Notes: generated by a model from the sequence alone, not told the origin. Positions 18,330 to 30,300 are shown, counted from the stretch's first letter. The stretch is DNA of 64,000 bases from a bacterium (GCA_023666335.1 JAMPCE010000007.1:1-64000), one strand, 5' to 3'. Translations and numbers: made by a program.

Positions 18330-19250
18330 TCAATTCATCTTCGCCATCGCGCCCGCCATCACCGCGCCGAGCGCCAGCGAATTTACCTTTGTCTCAAAAT
18401 CATCGGAACGGGAAGTCAGGATGACCGGAGCTTTCGTGCCGGTCAGAATGTTGCCGTTCTTGACCTTCGCCGTATGTACCAGGCACTTGTAGACCAGATT
18501 TCCGGCATGGATATCGGGGAAGAGCAGCACATCCGCATCTCCTACGATCTTTCTGCCCTCTGCGCCTTTATGCTTCGCCGCCTCGGGATCGATCGCCAGA
18601 TCTAAAGAGAGCGGTCCGTCCACGATGCAGCCCTTGATCTCGCCGCTCTCGCATTTCTTCGTCAGTTCTTCCGCCTCCACCGTGACAGGCATCTTGGGAT
18701 TCACGACCTCGACTGCCGCAAGAGGCGCCACTTTCGGGTTCGGAATGCCGCAGGCATGGCAGACATCCACCGTATTTTCGATGATATGCACTTTATCCTC
18801 CAGCGTAGGATAGGTCATGAAAGCAACGTCCGTCAAAAACAGGAGGTGATCGATCCCCTCCACCTCAAACACGCACACATGGGAGAGCGCCTTGCCCGTT
18901 CTGAGACCCACTTCCTTATCCAGCACGCTCTTTAAGAAAGACTTCGTGTCGATCAGACCTTTCATGTACATATCCGCTCTGCCCTCGTGCACCAGATTGA
19001 CTGCCTTTAAGGCAGCTTCGTAGTTATCTTTCTCGTCGATGATCTCAAAGCCGCTGATATCGACTTTATCAGCCTCAGCCACCGCTTTGATCTTGTCGGC
19101 GTCGCCTACGAGGATCGCCTCCGCGATGCCCCTTTCCTTCGCCGCCGCCACAGCCTCCAAAACCGCGCTGTCCTGCGCCACCGCAACCGCCACTTTCTTC
19201 ATCTCACACTCGGAAACCTTGGATAACAGATCTTCAAAACTCTTACTCAT
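18330..19250 (-). CDS. ptb: Phosphate butyryltransferase
   Basis: A 306-residue enzyme that exchanges CoA for phosphate on butyryl-CoA to give butyryl phosphate for the kinase next to it. Family features are 'ILVGDADKIKAVAE', 'HEGRADMYMKGLIDTKSFLKSVL', 'LSHVCVFEVEGIDHLLFLTDVAFM' and the late 'DVLLFPDIHAGNLVYKCLVHTA'. The ATG at 19250 is preferred over GTG 19262, because AAAGGAG is about 11 nt from the former and nearly abuts the latter. With buk it forms a butyrate-kinase pathway, an alternative to butyryl-CoA:acetate CoA-transferase. Confidence 0.95.
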   Translation of the reverse strand: MSKSFEDLLSKVSECEMKKVAVAVAQDSAVLEAVAAAKERGIAEAILVGDADKIKAVAEADKVDISGFEIIDEKDNYEAALKAVNLVHEGRADMYMKGLIDTKSFLKSVLDKEVGLRTGKALSHVCVFEVEGIDHLLFLTDVAFMTYPTLEDKVHIIENTVDVCHACGIPNPKVAPLAAVEVVNPKMPVTVEAEELTKKCESGEIKGCIVDGPLSLDLAIDPEAAKHKGAEGRKIVGDADVLLFPDIHAGNLVYKCLVHTAKVKNGNILTGTKAPVILTSRSDDFETKVNSLALGAVMAGAMAKMN

Positions 19251-19394
19251 CGTCCCTTTCACTCCTTTTATATAGTTGTTTACACATCTTTCAAAATCAT
19301 TGCAAAAACCGTATCCTTATAGGCAGGCTCTCAAAAAATGCCCACAGCATATAGCATACCATTATTCCGCCCGAAAGTCAAAAAACCGCCGCGA

Positions 19395-20573
19395 TCAGTG
19401 ATGGAACAGCCGAATCCCCGTAAAGCACATCGTCATCCCGTACTTGTCGCAGACCTCGATCACATTGTCGTCCCGCACGGAACCGCCCGGCTGCGCCACA
19501 TACTGTACGCCGCTTCTGTGCGCCCGCTCGATATTGTCCCCGAAAGGGAAGAACGCATCGGAGCCCAGCGCCACGCCGCTCATCCGATCCAGCCACGCCC
19601 GCTTTGCCTTGGCCGTAAACACCTCCGGCTTCACCTTGAAGATCTTCTGCCACGCGCCGTCCGCGAGCACATCCATGTAATCCTCTCCGATATAAAGATC
19701 AATAGCATTGTCGCGATCCGCCCTGCCAATGCCGTCAACGAACTGTAAGTCTAACACCGTAGGAGACTGTCTGAGGAACCAGTTGTCCGCCTTCGTTCCC
19801 GCCAGTCTGGTACAGTGGATGCGGGACTGCTGCCCTGCGCCGATGCCGATCGCCTGCCCGTCTTTCACATAGCAGACGGAATTGGACTGCGTATATTTCA
19901 GGGTGATCATGGCGATCGCCAGATCGATCTTCGCCTGCTTCGGCAAGTCTTTTACTTTCGTCACGATATTGTCAAAGAACGCATCGTCGATCACAAGCTC
20001 ATTCCTGCCCTGCTCAAAGCTGACGCCGTACACCTGCTTCACCTCGATCGGGGCGGGCACATAATCTTCTTTGATCTGAATGACATTGTAAGCGCCCTTT
20101 TTCTTGGCTTTCAGAAGTTCCAGCGCCTCCGGCTCGTATCCCGGCGCGATCACGCCGTCCGAGACTTCCCGTTTGATCAATTTTGCCGTGTCCACGTCGC
20201 ACACATCGGAAAGGGCGATAAAATCGCCGAAAGAAGACATTCTGTCTGCGCCCCTCGCCCTCGCATAGGCACACGCCAAAGGGGACAGCTCCCCGAGGTC
20301 GTCCACCCAATAAATCTTCGCCAAAGTCTCCTCTAAGGGCAGACCTACCGCCGCCCCTGCCGGAGATACATGCTTAAAAGATGTCGCCGCCGGAAGCCCC
20401 GTGGCTTTCTTCAACTCGCTGACCAATTGCCAGCCGTTAAACGCATCCAAAAAATTGATATATCCCGGTCTGCCGTTTAAGACCTCGATCGGTAGGTCGC
20501 TTTCGTCCGCCATAAAAATGCGGGACGGCTTCTGATTCGGGTTACAGCCGTACTTTAATTCCAGTTTGTTCAT
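19395..20573 (-). CDS. Stand-alone AICAR formyltransferase
   Basis: A 392-residue enzyme corresponding to the transformylase half of PurH, without an N-terminal IMP cyclohydrolase. It transfers a formyl group from 10-formyl-THF to AICAR in purine synthesis. Recognisable blocks: 'LKYGCNPNQKPSRIF', 'VSPAGAAVGLPL', 'DFIALSDVCDVDTAKLIKREVSDGVIAPGYE', 'ALKYTQSNSVCYVKDGQAIGIGAGQQSRIHCTRLAG' (equivalent of the catalytic K-H region), 'SDAFFPFGDNIERAHRSGVQYVAQPGGS'. GGAGG precedes ATG 20573. The missing cyclohydrolase step is supplied by the gene 30 bp upstream. Confidence 0.93.
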   Translation of the reverse strand: MNKLELKYGCNPNQKPSRIFMADESDLPIEVLNGRPGYINFLDAFNGWQLVSELKKATGLPAATSFKHVSPAGAAVGLPLEETLAKIYWVDDLGELSPLACAYARARGADRMSSFGDFIALSDVCDVDTAKLIKREVSDGVIAPGYEPEALELLKAKKKGAYNVIQIKEDYVPAPIEVKQVYGVSFEQGRNELVIDDAFFDNIVTKVKDLPKQAKIDLAIAMITLKYTQSNSVCYVKDGQAIGIGAGQQSRIHCTRLAGTKADNWFLRQSPTVLDLQFVDGIGRADRDNAIDLYIGEDYMDVLADGAWQKIFKVKPEVFTAKAKRAWLDRMSGVALGSDAFFPFGDNIERAHRSGVQYVAQPGGSVRDDNVIEVCDKYGMTMCFTGIRLFHH

Positions 20574-20603
20574 GCTTTATGCCTCCGTAGTTATGTAAAC
20601 CAT

Positions 20604-21317
20604 TCACTGATTCTTGTTGACGATCCGCGTCTCATACTTCCCTGTCGCGATCTCAAGATACCGCACAAAGAGGGAAACCTTGTTCTCCGCATTCAGGTTT
20701 TCCCAGACCGTCTTCGTAAAGCTGTCGATATCCCCCTCGACGCCGATGCGCTTCGGTTCGCCCTCAAAACTCGGCAGCGGATCGCCGTCGCCCTGATAGG
20801 TGTGGATAAAGTGTCCCTCGCCCGCTTTCGGATTCTGATAGGCAAAGGTAAACCGCCGACAGGAAGAGGGATCGCCGTCCGCCGATTTTAAGATGGACAT
20901 CGCGTAATTATAGCCGCCGTTCTCCAGATGCAGGATCCCCGAGATACGCGGCGTAAAATTCGGCGCATCCGGCTCAAACTCTCTCGTGCGCAGCGCCTGC
21001 TCAAATGTCTGCTGCTTATCCATCAGGTCATAGATCGTATCCGTCTGATCCCCATTTGTCACGATCGTCTTATTGCCGAGCACGCGGACCGGCGCATAGA
21101 TGACCAGACTGGGATCCGTGAGCTTCGCGGGATCGAACGCCTGCGTGCGGATCCCCTCGCCCTCCTCCACAAAAATGCGGTTCCTGCTGTTGACGCTCCT
21201 GCCCATGATAAAATACGCCGTCACAGCATATTTTCCGTCCGCGGACTTTCCGATCACGATGCCCCGTCCCGGATACGCGTTCCCCGCTAACTCCTCCGCT
21301 AAATTTTTCTTCTCCAT
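20604..21317 (-). CDS. purO: PurO-type IMP cyclohydrolase
   Basis: A 237-residue protein of the archaeal-type IMP cyclohydrolase family, which closes FAICAR to IMP. Family-like segments are 'NAYPGRGIVIGKSADGKYAVTAYFIMGRSVNSRNRIF', 'DPSLVIYAPVRVLGNKTIVTNGDQTDTI', 'FEPDAPNFTPRISGIL' and 'GEGHFIHTYQGDGDPLPSFEGEPKRI'. It replaces the N-terminal half of bifunctional PurH. GGGAG precedes ATG 21317. guaB lies upstream, separated by ~100 bp containing a 9-bp inverted repeat (21359-21367/21402-21410). Confidence 0.88.
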   Translation of the reverse strand: MEKKNLAEELAGNAYPGRGIVIGKSADGKYAVTAYFIMGRSVNSRNRIFVEEGEGIRTQAFDPAKLTDPSLVIYAPVRVLGNKTIVTNGDQTDTIYDLMDKQQTFEQALRTREFEPDAPNFTPRISGILHLENGGYNYAMSILKSADGDPSSCRRFTFAYQNPKAGEGHFIHTYQGDGDPLPSFEGEPKRIGVEGDIDSFTKTVWENLNAENKVSLFVRYLEIATGKYETRIVNKNQ

Positions 21318-21418
21318 ACTAATCTCCCGTCTTTCTTCTCAATGTCTTATATGCCATGCGAAACGCTCCACAGCCCTAAACTATTGTGCAAATAGCATAA
21401 CAGCGTTTCGTCCTAACG

Positions 21419-22960
<1,542 letters not shown>

Positions 22961-22979
22961 ATTCAATCATTTCTGTATG

Positions 22980-23474
22980 TTAATCCGTAAATACCTTGCG
23001 GGGCGAAATGCCCTGGATCGCTTTGATCATCTCCGCGTTCGGCTCCAAAATGATCTTCGTGTCACCGTTCCAGATCATCATGTAACGCTTCTCCGGCTGC
23101 GCGGCAATGCCCGAACTGTAGTCGAGCGTTTTTAACTGACGGTTTTTGTAGGAATCCAGTCTGTGGGAATTCAGGGGCGCAAAAATCTCCATCTTCTCAA
23201 GATCGTAGCTGCCCACTCTCTTTCTGCGGCTCTTTGCCATCACCTTATCCACACTGACCTCGCGGTCCAGATACAGATACTCGTATTCGATATCCGCATT
23301 CATATAGGAAAAGTAAGCGGCTACGCCCGTCACGATCGCCACCAGAAATCCCGGTACGAACACCATGCCGATGATCACAAAAACCACGGTCAGCATGATA
23401 AAGAGTATTTTTGAAAAGCGGATCAGCGTAGAGCCTTTCCGCGCCACCAGACATTCCACATATGTTTCACTCAT
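22980..23474 (-). CDS. DUF6106 family membrane protein
   Basis: A 164-residue protein of a family common in Lachnospiraceae. The N-terminus 'SETYVECLVARKGSTLIRF' precedes a hydrophobic hairpin (about residues 24-58), then a soluble domain with 'YEYLYLDREVSVDKVMAKSRRKRVGSYDLEKMEIFAPLNSHRLDSYKN' and a C-terminal 'KIILEPNAEMIKAIQ'. Function unknown. GGAGG six bases before ATG 23474 fixes the start; the longer reading frame adds a non-conserved N-terminus. It is immediately upstream of guaB, in the same direction. Confidence 0.82.
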   Translation of the reverse strand: MSETYVECLVARKGSTLIRFSKILFIMLTVVFVIIGMVFVPGFLVAIVTGVAAYFSYMNADIEYEYLYLDREVSVDKVMAKSRRKRVGSYDLEKMEIFAPLNSHRLDSYKNRQLKTLDYSSGIAAQPEKRYMMIWNGDTKIILEPNAEMIKAIQGISPRKVFTD

Positions 23475-23533
23475 AAAAGAACCTCCATAGAAATATAAAG
23501 ATATCATATACCATCTTGCGGAAAGTTTCAAGC

Positions 23534-24793
23534 TCAAACATACCATATTGGAATCTGAAATACATTTTCCCTCAGCATCCCCGGTTGCGGGCAAGTGCAA
23601 AGAACCGCTCCTGTCCCCCTTTTCTTTTCAGGAACTTTATCCAACACCTGAAAAGCCGCCGTCATATCCGCTGTAGCTTTACTGTTCATTTTGATCTCCA
23701 CGGGATACAGTACTCCGTTCTCTTCTATGATGAAATCGATCTCTGACTCCCGTTCCGCCGACTTGCCATTCTTTGCTGCCCTGCCTTTGTCTTTCCCCCT
23801 GTAGTAAGAAACCATATAACGATAATCCAGACCCTCATTGGAAAAAGATTTTAAAATCTCAGATATGGCAAACGTCTCAAAAAGCGCTCCGTTCATAGCG
23901 CCATACGCCAGCGTTTCCGGCGTCAGCCAGCGTGTCAGATAGCACGCCAGTCCTGTATCCCTAAAATAGAGTTTTGGACTTTTGACCGCCCTTTTCAAGG
24001 CGCTCGACGCATACGGTTCCAAAAGATAGATCACCCCCGACGCCTCCAATATGGAAATCCAACGTTTCACGGTGTCGGCGTCTTTACCAATCTCCGACGC
24101 GATATTGCTGTAATTCAATATCTGACCTGTCCGCGCTGCCGCTGCGGTCATGAATCTCCTGAACACATTCAGATCCTGTACTGCCGCCAGCGCCCGGACA
24201 TCCCTTTCCAGATAAGTCTTGACATAATCGGCATAAAACGCGCTCCATTCTTTTTCAGAATCAGCCATTTCCGGATAACTTCCCCGATGAATCAACGTCC
24301 AAAGATTCTCAGGGGGCTGTACGGTTTCCTTTCTGGCTGTCATATACTCCATCGTCGGCAGAAAATGTCTGTCAAACGGATCGCCCGAAAGTTCCCGCAT
24401 AGACAAACCGGATAATTCAATGATGCCGATCCGCCCTGACAGCGACTCTGAAACGCCTTCCATCAAATGAAAAGGCTGCGACCCCGACAGGCAGAATAAT
24501 CCTTTCTCCTCCGACTCATCGCACCTGATCTTAATATACCGGAACAGTTCTTTCGCGCGCTGCACTTCATCAATGCTGACCGGCGCAGGATTCAAGCGCA
24601 GGAACATATCCCCGTCCTGTTTTGCCTGCTCCTCCAAAAACGGATCATCCAGAGATACATATCTCCGCTCCGGAAAAACTTTTTTGAGCAGAGTAGACTT
24701 TCCAACCTGCCTTGCTCCCGTCACCAGAACAGCCTTATAAGTCCGACTGTATTTTTCCAATCTCTTTTCCATCGTCCGACGAATATATTGCAT
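23534..24793 (-). CDS. AAA ATPase with DUF4143 domain
   Basis: A 419-residue protein with an N-terminal ATPase of the AAA_14 type (Walker A 'LVTGARQVGKSTLLKK', Walker B-like 'PVSIDEVQRAKELF') and a C-terminal DUF4143 nuclease-like domain ('LYFRDTGLACYLTRW', 'GALFETFAISEILKS', 'SEIDFIIEENGVLYPVEIKMN', a D...E-x-K core). Family members are abundant in gut Firmicutes and Bacteroidetes with unknown role. GGAGG five bases before ATG 24793 fixes the start. A near-perfect palindrome (24804-24834) abuts that ribosome site. Confidence 0.88.
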   Translation of the reverse strand: MQYIRRTMEKRLEKYSRTYKAVLVTGARQVGKSTLLKKVFPERRYVSLDDPFLEEQAKQDGDMFLRLNPAPVSIDEVQRAKELFRYIKIRCDESEEKGLFCLSGSQPFHLMEGVSESLSGRIGIIELSGLSMRELSGDPFDRHFLPTMEYMTARKETVQPPENLWTLIHRGSYPEMADSEKEWSAFYADYVKTYLERDVRALAAVQDLNVFRRFMTAAAARTGQILNYSNIASEIGKDADTVKRWISILEASGVIYLLEPYASSALKRAVKSPKLYFRDTGLACYLTRWLTPETLAYGAMNGALFETFAISEILKSFSNEGLDYRYMVSYYRGKDKGRAAKNGKSAERESEIDFIIEENGVLYPVEIKMNSKATADMTAAFQVLDKVPEKKRGTGAVLCTCPQPGMLRENVFQIPIWYV

Positions 24794-24803
24794 GGCTACC
24801 TCC

Positions 24804-24834
24804 GACAAATCCCGAATTTGATTCGGAATTTGTC
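24804..24834 (-). promoter_or_regulatory. Palindrome upstream of DUF4143 ATPase
   Basis: Two 14-base arms (24804-24817 and 24821-24834) match at 13 of 14 positions around a 3-base loop. The arms end immediately before the ribosome-binding GGAGG of the ATPase. It could act as an operator or as an mRNA hairpin masking the start. Confidence 0.5.
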
Positions 24835-24873
24835 AGTATTATATCACAGGATCGGGAACCAATACAACAAAAA

Positions 24874-25920
24874 TTAACAAAGCGCCATCACCTTCCCATA
24901 TTCTTCTTTCTTATCCCGCATGACAAAAAGCCCGCGGTCCAGCTCCGTAAGCGGCATTCTGTGCGTGATCATCTGCGCGGGCGAGATCCTCCCATCATTC
25001 AGCCTGTCCAGCACATAATGCCAGTCATCCTCCGGCGAATGGGCAAAAGAAGAATTCCATGTGCCGAATACGGTCAACTGGTTTCGCAGGATCTTCCAGT
25101 ATACCGCCTTGGGCAGAGTCATATCGGAAGCCGGATTCCCCACCAGCATGATCCGTCCGCCCGCTCCGGTCAGCCCCACAGCCTGCATCATCGTTTCGTT
25201 TTTTCCGACGCACTCAAAAAACACGTCCGCCCCTTTGCCGTCCGTCCACTCTAACAGCCAGCTCTCCACATTCTGTGTCCTGCTGTCGCAAAAGGCTTCC
25301 GTCGGCAGCCCTAAGTTTTTCGCCATCTGACGCTGAAAGTCCTTATTGCCGATCACACAGATCTCTTTGTGCCCAGCCTCCAGCAAAAACATCAGCAGAA
25401 AAAGCCCGATCGTCCCCATGCCGCAGATCACGATCTGCTCTCCTTTGACAGGCGCGATCTTCCGCATGGCATGGACCGCTACCGACATCGGCTCAAACAT
25501 CGCCGCTTCCTCAAAACGCACCGCATCCGGCAGAGCGATCAGGTTTTGTTCCGGTACTGCCACATATTCCGCAAAACCGCCGTCTCTGCGGGATCCCAGA
25601 TAACTGTAGCTTCTGCACATCTCATACTGCTTTTTTTTGCAGGGTCCGCACTTTCCGCAGGGAATCAGGGGAAAGACGCCGGCCCGTTTCCCCTGCCACT
25701 TTTGATCGACGCCTGCTCCCAGCTCCGCCACCTGACCGGAAAACTCATGCCCCGGAATCAGCGGATAAGAATAAGTCCCCGTGTAGAATACTCTGGGGAT
25801 ATCCGATCCACAGATACCAACAGCTTTCACGGCAAGCAAAACTTCATTCTCTCCTATAACAGGAGAGTCTGTCTCTTCCAATCTTAAATCGTTGATCCCA
25901 TGTAAAACCCATGCTTTCAT
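24874..25920 (-). CDS. Zinc-dependent MDR dehydrogenase (TarJ/galactitol-1-P-like)
   Basis: A 348-residue medium-chain dehydrogenase. The catalytic zinc region is 'VGICGSDIPRVFY' with 'IPGHEFSGQV'; the structural zinc lobe is 'PCGKCGPCKKKQYEMC' with all four Cys; the Rossmann motif is 'VICGMGTIGLFLLM'. It is closest in style to galactitol-1-phosphate/sorbitol dehydrogenases, the family that also contains the pentitol-phosphate reductase TarJ. It overlaps the cytidylyltransferase gene by 4 bp. From this context I infer reduction of a pentulose phosphate to a pentitol phosphate, feeding CDP-pentitol synthesis. Confidence 0.8.
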   Translation of the reverse strand: MKAWVLHGINDLRLEETDSPVIGENEVLLAVKAVGICGSDIPRVFYTGTYSYPLIPGHEFSGQVAELGAGVDQKWQGKRAGVFPLIPCGKCGPCKKKQYEMCRSYSYLGSRRDGGFAEYVAVPEQNLIALPDAVRFEEAAMFEPMSVAVHAMRKIAPVKGEQIVICGMGTIGLFLLMFLLEAGHKEICVIGNKDFQRQMAKNLGLPTEAFCDSRTQNVESWLLEWTDGKGADVFFECVGKNETMMQAVGLTGAGGRIMLVGNPASDMTLPKAVYWKILRNQLTVFGTWNSSFAHSPEDDWHYVLDRLNDGRISPAQMITHRMPLTELDRGLFVMRDKKEEYGKVMALC

Positions 25921-26648
25921 TCTATCATCTCCCGAAACCGCTCCAGATCCGCTTTCGTCGTGATCTTGAAATTGCGCTCATCCCCGGGGATCATGGCTAC
26001 ATCCATCCCCGCCATGACCGCAGGCTCCGTAGAGCCGTTGATCCGCAGGATCTTCTCCGGCAGAAGCGCCCGATTGGCTTCATAATATTTTCCCAGCACA
26101 AACAGCTCAGGCGCCTGCCCCGCAAAGATCCGGCTCCGCTCCAAAAGGGACGCGACCGTCTCCCCGTCTTCACTGAAATAGACCGTATCTTTCATGGGGA
26201 GGACAGGAAGCACGCCGTCATGCCCCTCTATCGTGCGAAGACAGTCTGTAATCTGTTTTGCCGAAAGAAGCGGACGCGCCGCATCATGGATCAGCACGAG
26301 ATCCTCTTCCGCCGCATATCGGCGGATATCCTCCAACCCGTTTAAGATCGAGAGCTGTCTGGTCTTCCCCGGCGCAGAAAAGCCGCGGAACTTTTCGATC
26401 CCACGGTTTTCCTGTGCGGAAACTTCTATGCTCCGCCCGCTGTTTCGCAAGCCGTCCATACCGTTTAAGATGGTTTCCTGCCACATCTTGTCCGCAACGA
26501 TCTGCACCGCATCGATGCTTTCATGATGAAACAGACATGCCAGACAGTAAGAAATGATCGGCTTGCCGTTTACTTCTATATATTGTTTCGGTGTTTCCAC
26601 ACCCATCCTCGTCCCGCTGCCGCCGGACAAAACCAGCGCTGTTACCAT
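25917..26648 (-). CDS. IspD/TarI-family cytidylyltransferase
   Basis: A 243-residue enzyme of the IspD/TarI family, which joins CMP from CTP to a sugar-alcohol phosphate. Seen: 'ALVLSGGSGTRMGVETPKQYIEVNGKPI' (CTP-binding loop G-G-x-G-x-R-M with P-K-Q), 'VLIHDAARPLLS', 'VLPMKDTVYF', and 'RINGSTEPAVMAGMDVAMIPGDERNFKITTKADLERF'. The context (dehydrogenase overlapping downstream, pentose-phosphate epimerase upstream, no isoprenoid genes) favours a TarI-like CDP-pentitol role over methylerythritol phosphate. Start 26648. Confidence 0.85.
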   Translation of the reverse strand: MVTALVLSGGSGTRMGVETPKQYIEVNGKPIISYCLACLFHHESIDAVQIVADKMWQETILNGMDGLRNSGRSIEVSAQENRGIEKFRGFSAPGKTRQLSILNGLEDIRRYAAEEDLVLIHDAARPLLSAKQITDCLRTIEGHDGVLPVLPMKDTVYFSEDGETVASLLERSRIFAGQAPELFVLGKYYEANRALLPEKILRINGSTEPAVMAGMDVAMIPGDERNFKITTKADLERFREMIE

Positions 26649-26668
26649 ATCTGTATCCCCTATCGGCG

Positions 26669-27331
26669 TCAGAAATGAAGTTCTCTGATATTTTTCAGCG
26701 TTTCACCATAAGGGGCATTCTTCCCGAAAAGAAGCGTGGTTCCCAGCACAAACCCTTTGACCCCTCTGGGCGCATACTGCTGAATCTTGTCAGCGCCGCA
26801 GGCGCCGTCCCAGTAGATCTCAAAATTCATCTCGTCCTTGATCGCAAGCAGTTTTGTGATCTTCTTTCCCACATAAGGCAGATACATCTGACCCGCGTTG
26901 CCGGGATTCACCGACATGACCAGCACCTTTTTTACAATGACCAGCATCTCCATCACCGTCTCGATGCTGGTGCCGGGATTGATGGCAATTCCCGGTATCA
27001 TGCCCGCATTGATGATCTTCTGCAAGGTCGTGGAAGGATGATACTCCGCCTCCGGATGGATGTAGACCGTGTCCCCTTTGCGCAGCTTATCCAGAAAAAT
27101 ATGAATATTATTGTTGGGATGCTCGATCATCAGATGAACGTCCAACGGCTTTTTGCCGGCTGACGATATATACGCCATATCGTTTAATGACATCGCAAAA
27201 TTTGGTACATATCGCCCGTCCATGATATCGATATGAAAGGAGTCGATCCCTCCCTCTTCCAATTCCTTTACTTCCTTTTCCAGATTCCCGTAGTTCGCGC
27301 ACATCATAGACGCGTTTAATTCAAAGTCCAT
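26669..27331 (-). CDS. Ribulose-phosphate 3-epimerase family protein
   Basis: A 220-residue TIM barrel of the Rpe/allulose-6-phosphate epimerase family. Metal ligands are visible in 'DSFHIDIMDGRYVPNFAMS' (H and D), 'LDVHLMIEHP' (H) and 'EIYWDGACGADKI' (D). The loop 'MSVNPGNAGQMYLPYV' corresponds to the usual NPGfgGQ. The canonical D-G-G at the last ligand is D-G-A, so the substrate may differ from ribulose-5-phosphate. It starts 19 bp after the flagellin stop, so it looks co-transcribed and could supply the pentulose phosphate used by the two following genes. Confidence 0.85.
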   Translation of the reverse strand: MDFELNASMMCANYGNLEKEVKELEEGGIDSFHIDIMDGRYVPNFAMSLNDMAYISSAGKKPLDVHLMIEHPNNNIHIFLDKLRKGDTVYIHPEAEYHPSTTLQKIINAGMIPGIAINPGTSIETVMEMLVIVKKVLVMSVNPGNAGQMYLPYVGKKITKLLAIKDEMNFEIYWDGACGADKIQQYAPRGVKGFVLGTTLLFGKNAPYGETLKNIRELHF

Positions 27332-27350
27332 CGTTCTCTTTCTGCCTTTC

Positions 27351-30300
27351 TCACTCTAAAAGCTGCAGCGCCAGATTCGAATCCTGCCTGATCTGCGCCA
27401 TCATCGCCACGCCCGCCTGCTCTAAGATATTGTGAATGGAATTCTCCATGACTTCTTTCGAGATGTCGGTATCTCTGATGCGGGATTCCGCCGCCTGCGT
27501 ATTTTCCTCCGCATTCTGGTTGTTGTGGATCGCATGTTCCAGGCGGTTCTGCATCGTGCCGAAATAAGTCCGCACTTCCGAAACCTTTACCACCGCCTCT
27601 TTCAGACGGGCGATCGCTTTCTGGGCGTACTTATATTTCTCGACCGTCAGGGTATTGACGCCCAGAGCGGACGTATCCATCCACGGCTTCTCCACTTCGA
27701 TCCAATCGCCTGAAGTGCTGCTCACCCGAAGACGCATCGGCTCGCTCTTTTCCCATGTGCCATTGTCTGCAAAGAACACCTGATTCTTGACCGCTCCCGA
27801 CAGATGGCTAATCTTATGTTTGCCGTAACTGGTGTGCATCAGCTTTAAGTTGCCGTCATCCTCCAGCGCCGTCAGCGGCACGTTTTTTTCCGCCATCAGC
27901 TCATTTAAATGCTCGATCAGCTCTTTCGAGGAATATACTTCCGGCATCAGCTCAAGTTCGTAATGCTCATCATCCACATCGACGGAAAGAACATTCTGTC
28001 CCTCCTTGATCTCTACGCCTTTCGAGATGTCTTTTCCGCCCTTTATATAGGCTCTGGCAATATCGCCGTCCGTCGCATAGAAGACGCTGAATGCCGCAGT
28101 ACCGCCGATCGCCTCGACGCCGTATTTCATGTCCGCGCCATTCGGAAGATCATCCGGAAGTTTCACCGTCTCCGAAAGCCTGAACGCCAACGCGTTCGCG
28201 TCGTTCGCTCCTTCGACCTTGGTATCCACGATGCCGACAACCGCCTCGATCAAGCCCTCCGGCAGACCGTTTGCTTTTAATGCCTTATCGAGCTGCTTCT
28301 GAATCTGCGCTGCAAGCGCACCGCCCTGATAATAGCCGGGATCCAGAACCATCTCCAGCTTATAGGATTTAACCGTAGTCTCATTTGATCCCTGCCCCTG
28401 CGTTATGTTAAACTCCAAACTCAGCTGATCGTTTCCGTCTTTCTGGATCCTGACTTCCTCATTTTTAACATCCTGCCTGCCGACGGCATATACATCGCTG
28501 CCGTTCTGTTTTCCGTCCACATTCGTCGCTGTCTGCTGCGATATCCCCGTATGGGTGGTGCACATGATCTTCTCAAAAAAGGTGCCGCTCGGACGGCAAT
28601 CCTGATACCCATAGCCGCCGTTTGGAGAAATCCGGGTATCCGTATCCCTGAATATCCTGTATTTCGATCCCGCTTTTACCGCCTCGATACGGACGCCGCT
28701 TTTATCGACCGTCACGTTCATCTTGCGCTCGCCGCCCGTATCCTCATCGATCTTTGCCTGTAACGCGTCCCGCAGTTCATCCATCGTATAGGAACCAGCG
28801 TCAAGCGTGATATCGATCGTCTGTATGGTCGCACGACCGTAGCTTGTCGCTACATAATCCTCCGCAAAGTAAAAAGTCATCTGATTATTGCCGTCGGTAA
28901 TGTCTATTTTCCCTTGCGCATTGAGATCGAGGGCAGCGCCGTCCATAAAAGAATGCTGGCCGGAGTGATAGCCGTCCTCGTATTCCGGATCACTGTAGGT
29001 CGTACTCGTTTCAAAGATAAAGGATCCGCCCCGATAACGTTCGTCATCGTCATGCGATTCCACATAGATCGAGCCGTTCTGCGGATTCGGATCATTCGTT
29101 CCGCCATCCCTCGTAAGCGTGAGTTTCCCGTCGTCTGAGATGGATGCCGTCGCGCCCATGATCGGCGTCGTGCCGAAAATCTTTTTCATGGCGGAATCCG
29201 CATTATAGCTCAGAGAAAGCGTGTGACCCGATCCCTTTGCCACCGACTCAAACACAAGCTGATGGCTGCTGTTTATGCTCACTTTTACCTTGTCACCGAA
29301 CACTCTGTTGAACTCATCCTCAAGATCCTTTTCCGTAGCATATGTTTTTGCTGCCAGTTTTCTCGTAACGACCTCACTGCCTACCTTGATCGTAAAATTC
29401 TGTTCATCACCGCTCGAAAGGGTAAACCCGGTCTTTACCGCCTGATTGGTACGCATCTTATAGGGCGTAGAACCGTCCATGCTGTAATTGCCGCTGTTAT
29501 CGTCTTTCGGATAGCCAAAGAGAAACTCTTTCGCCGCATCGCTCAAGGAAACATCCAGCTTATAGCCATCCCCGCCGTTATCAGTCGAAAACGTCAGACT
29601 TCTTCCGCTGATCGATGCCGTAATGCCGTATTTTCCCAGTTTGCTGCTGCTATTCAGATCGTTCAGAAGATCCGTCTGCCCGGTATACTGATAATCTTTT
29701 TTCAGCTTGACCGTAATGGTCTGCGCCGTTTTTCCCGGCTCTGTCAGCGTCAGTGTGATCGTCGGTTCCCCTTTTGTTTTAAAGGATGTATTTACATACT
29801 TCGACGTATTGCTGCTGCTCAGGGTGACGGAAGCCGGGGTGCCGTACTTGTGCAGATCCCACACAAAAGTTCCCTTGCTTGTGTCCATAGTGATCTTCGT
29901 GTCATCCTGTCCGGACATCTGTAGATTCCCATTCATCAGACCCGCTGTGAGCACCAGCTTATTATTATCCGTGCTCACTTTCACGCCGCCGTACTGGTCG
30001 GGCTGTTTCCCCAGCTTACTGTTTATAACCGTCTGCAACGCGCTCGCAAATTCCGAGGCGGAGGTAAACGAAGTCTTTCCCAGCTCTGTTTTGAGATCTA
30101 TATTGACCGTTGTTGAACCGTTCAGGGTAAAGGAAAACTTTTTATTGTCATCCGTAATCTTAAGGGGCGATGCAGCCGACGCATTGATCGGCAGACCAAA
30201 CGTCACCGTTGCGCCGATGTTTGTTTTATAGGCAAAGCTGCTGCCCTGCCCCGCCGTCGTCTCAGTCTTTCCCACGACATTTTTGTAAGTCAAGTCAGGC

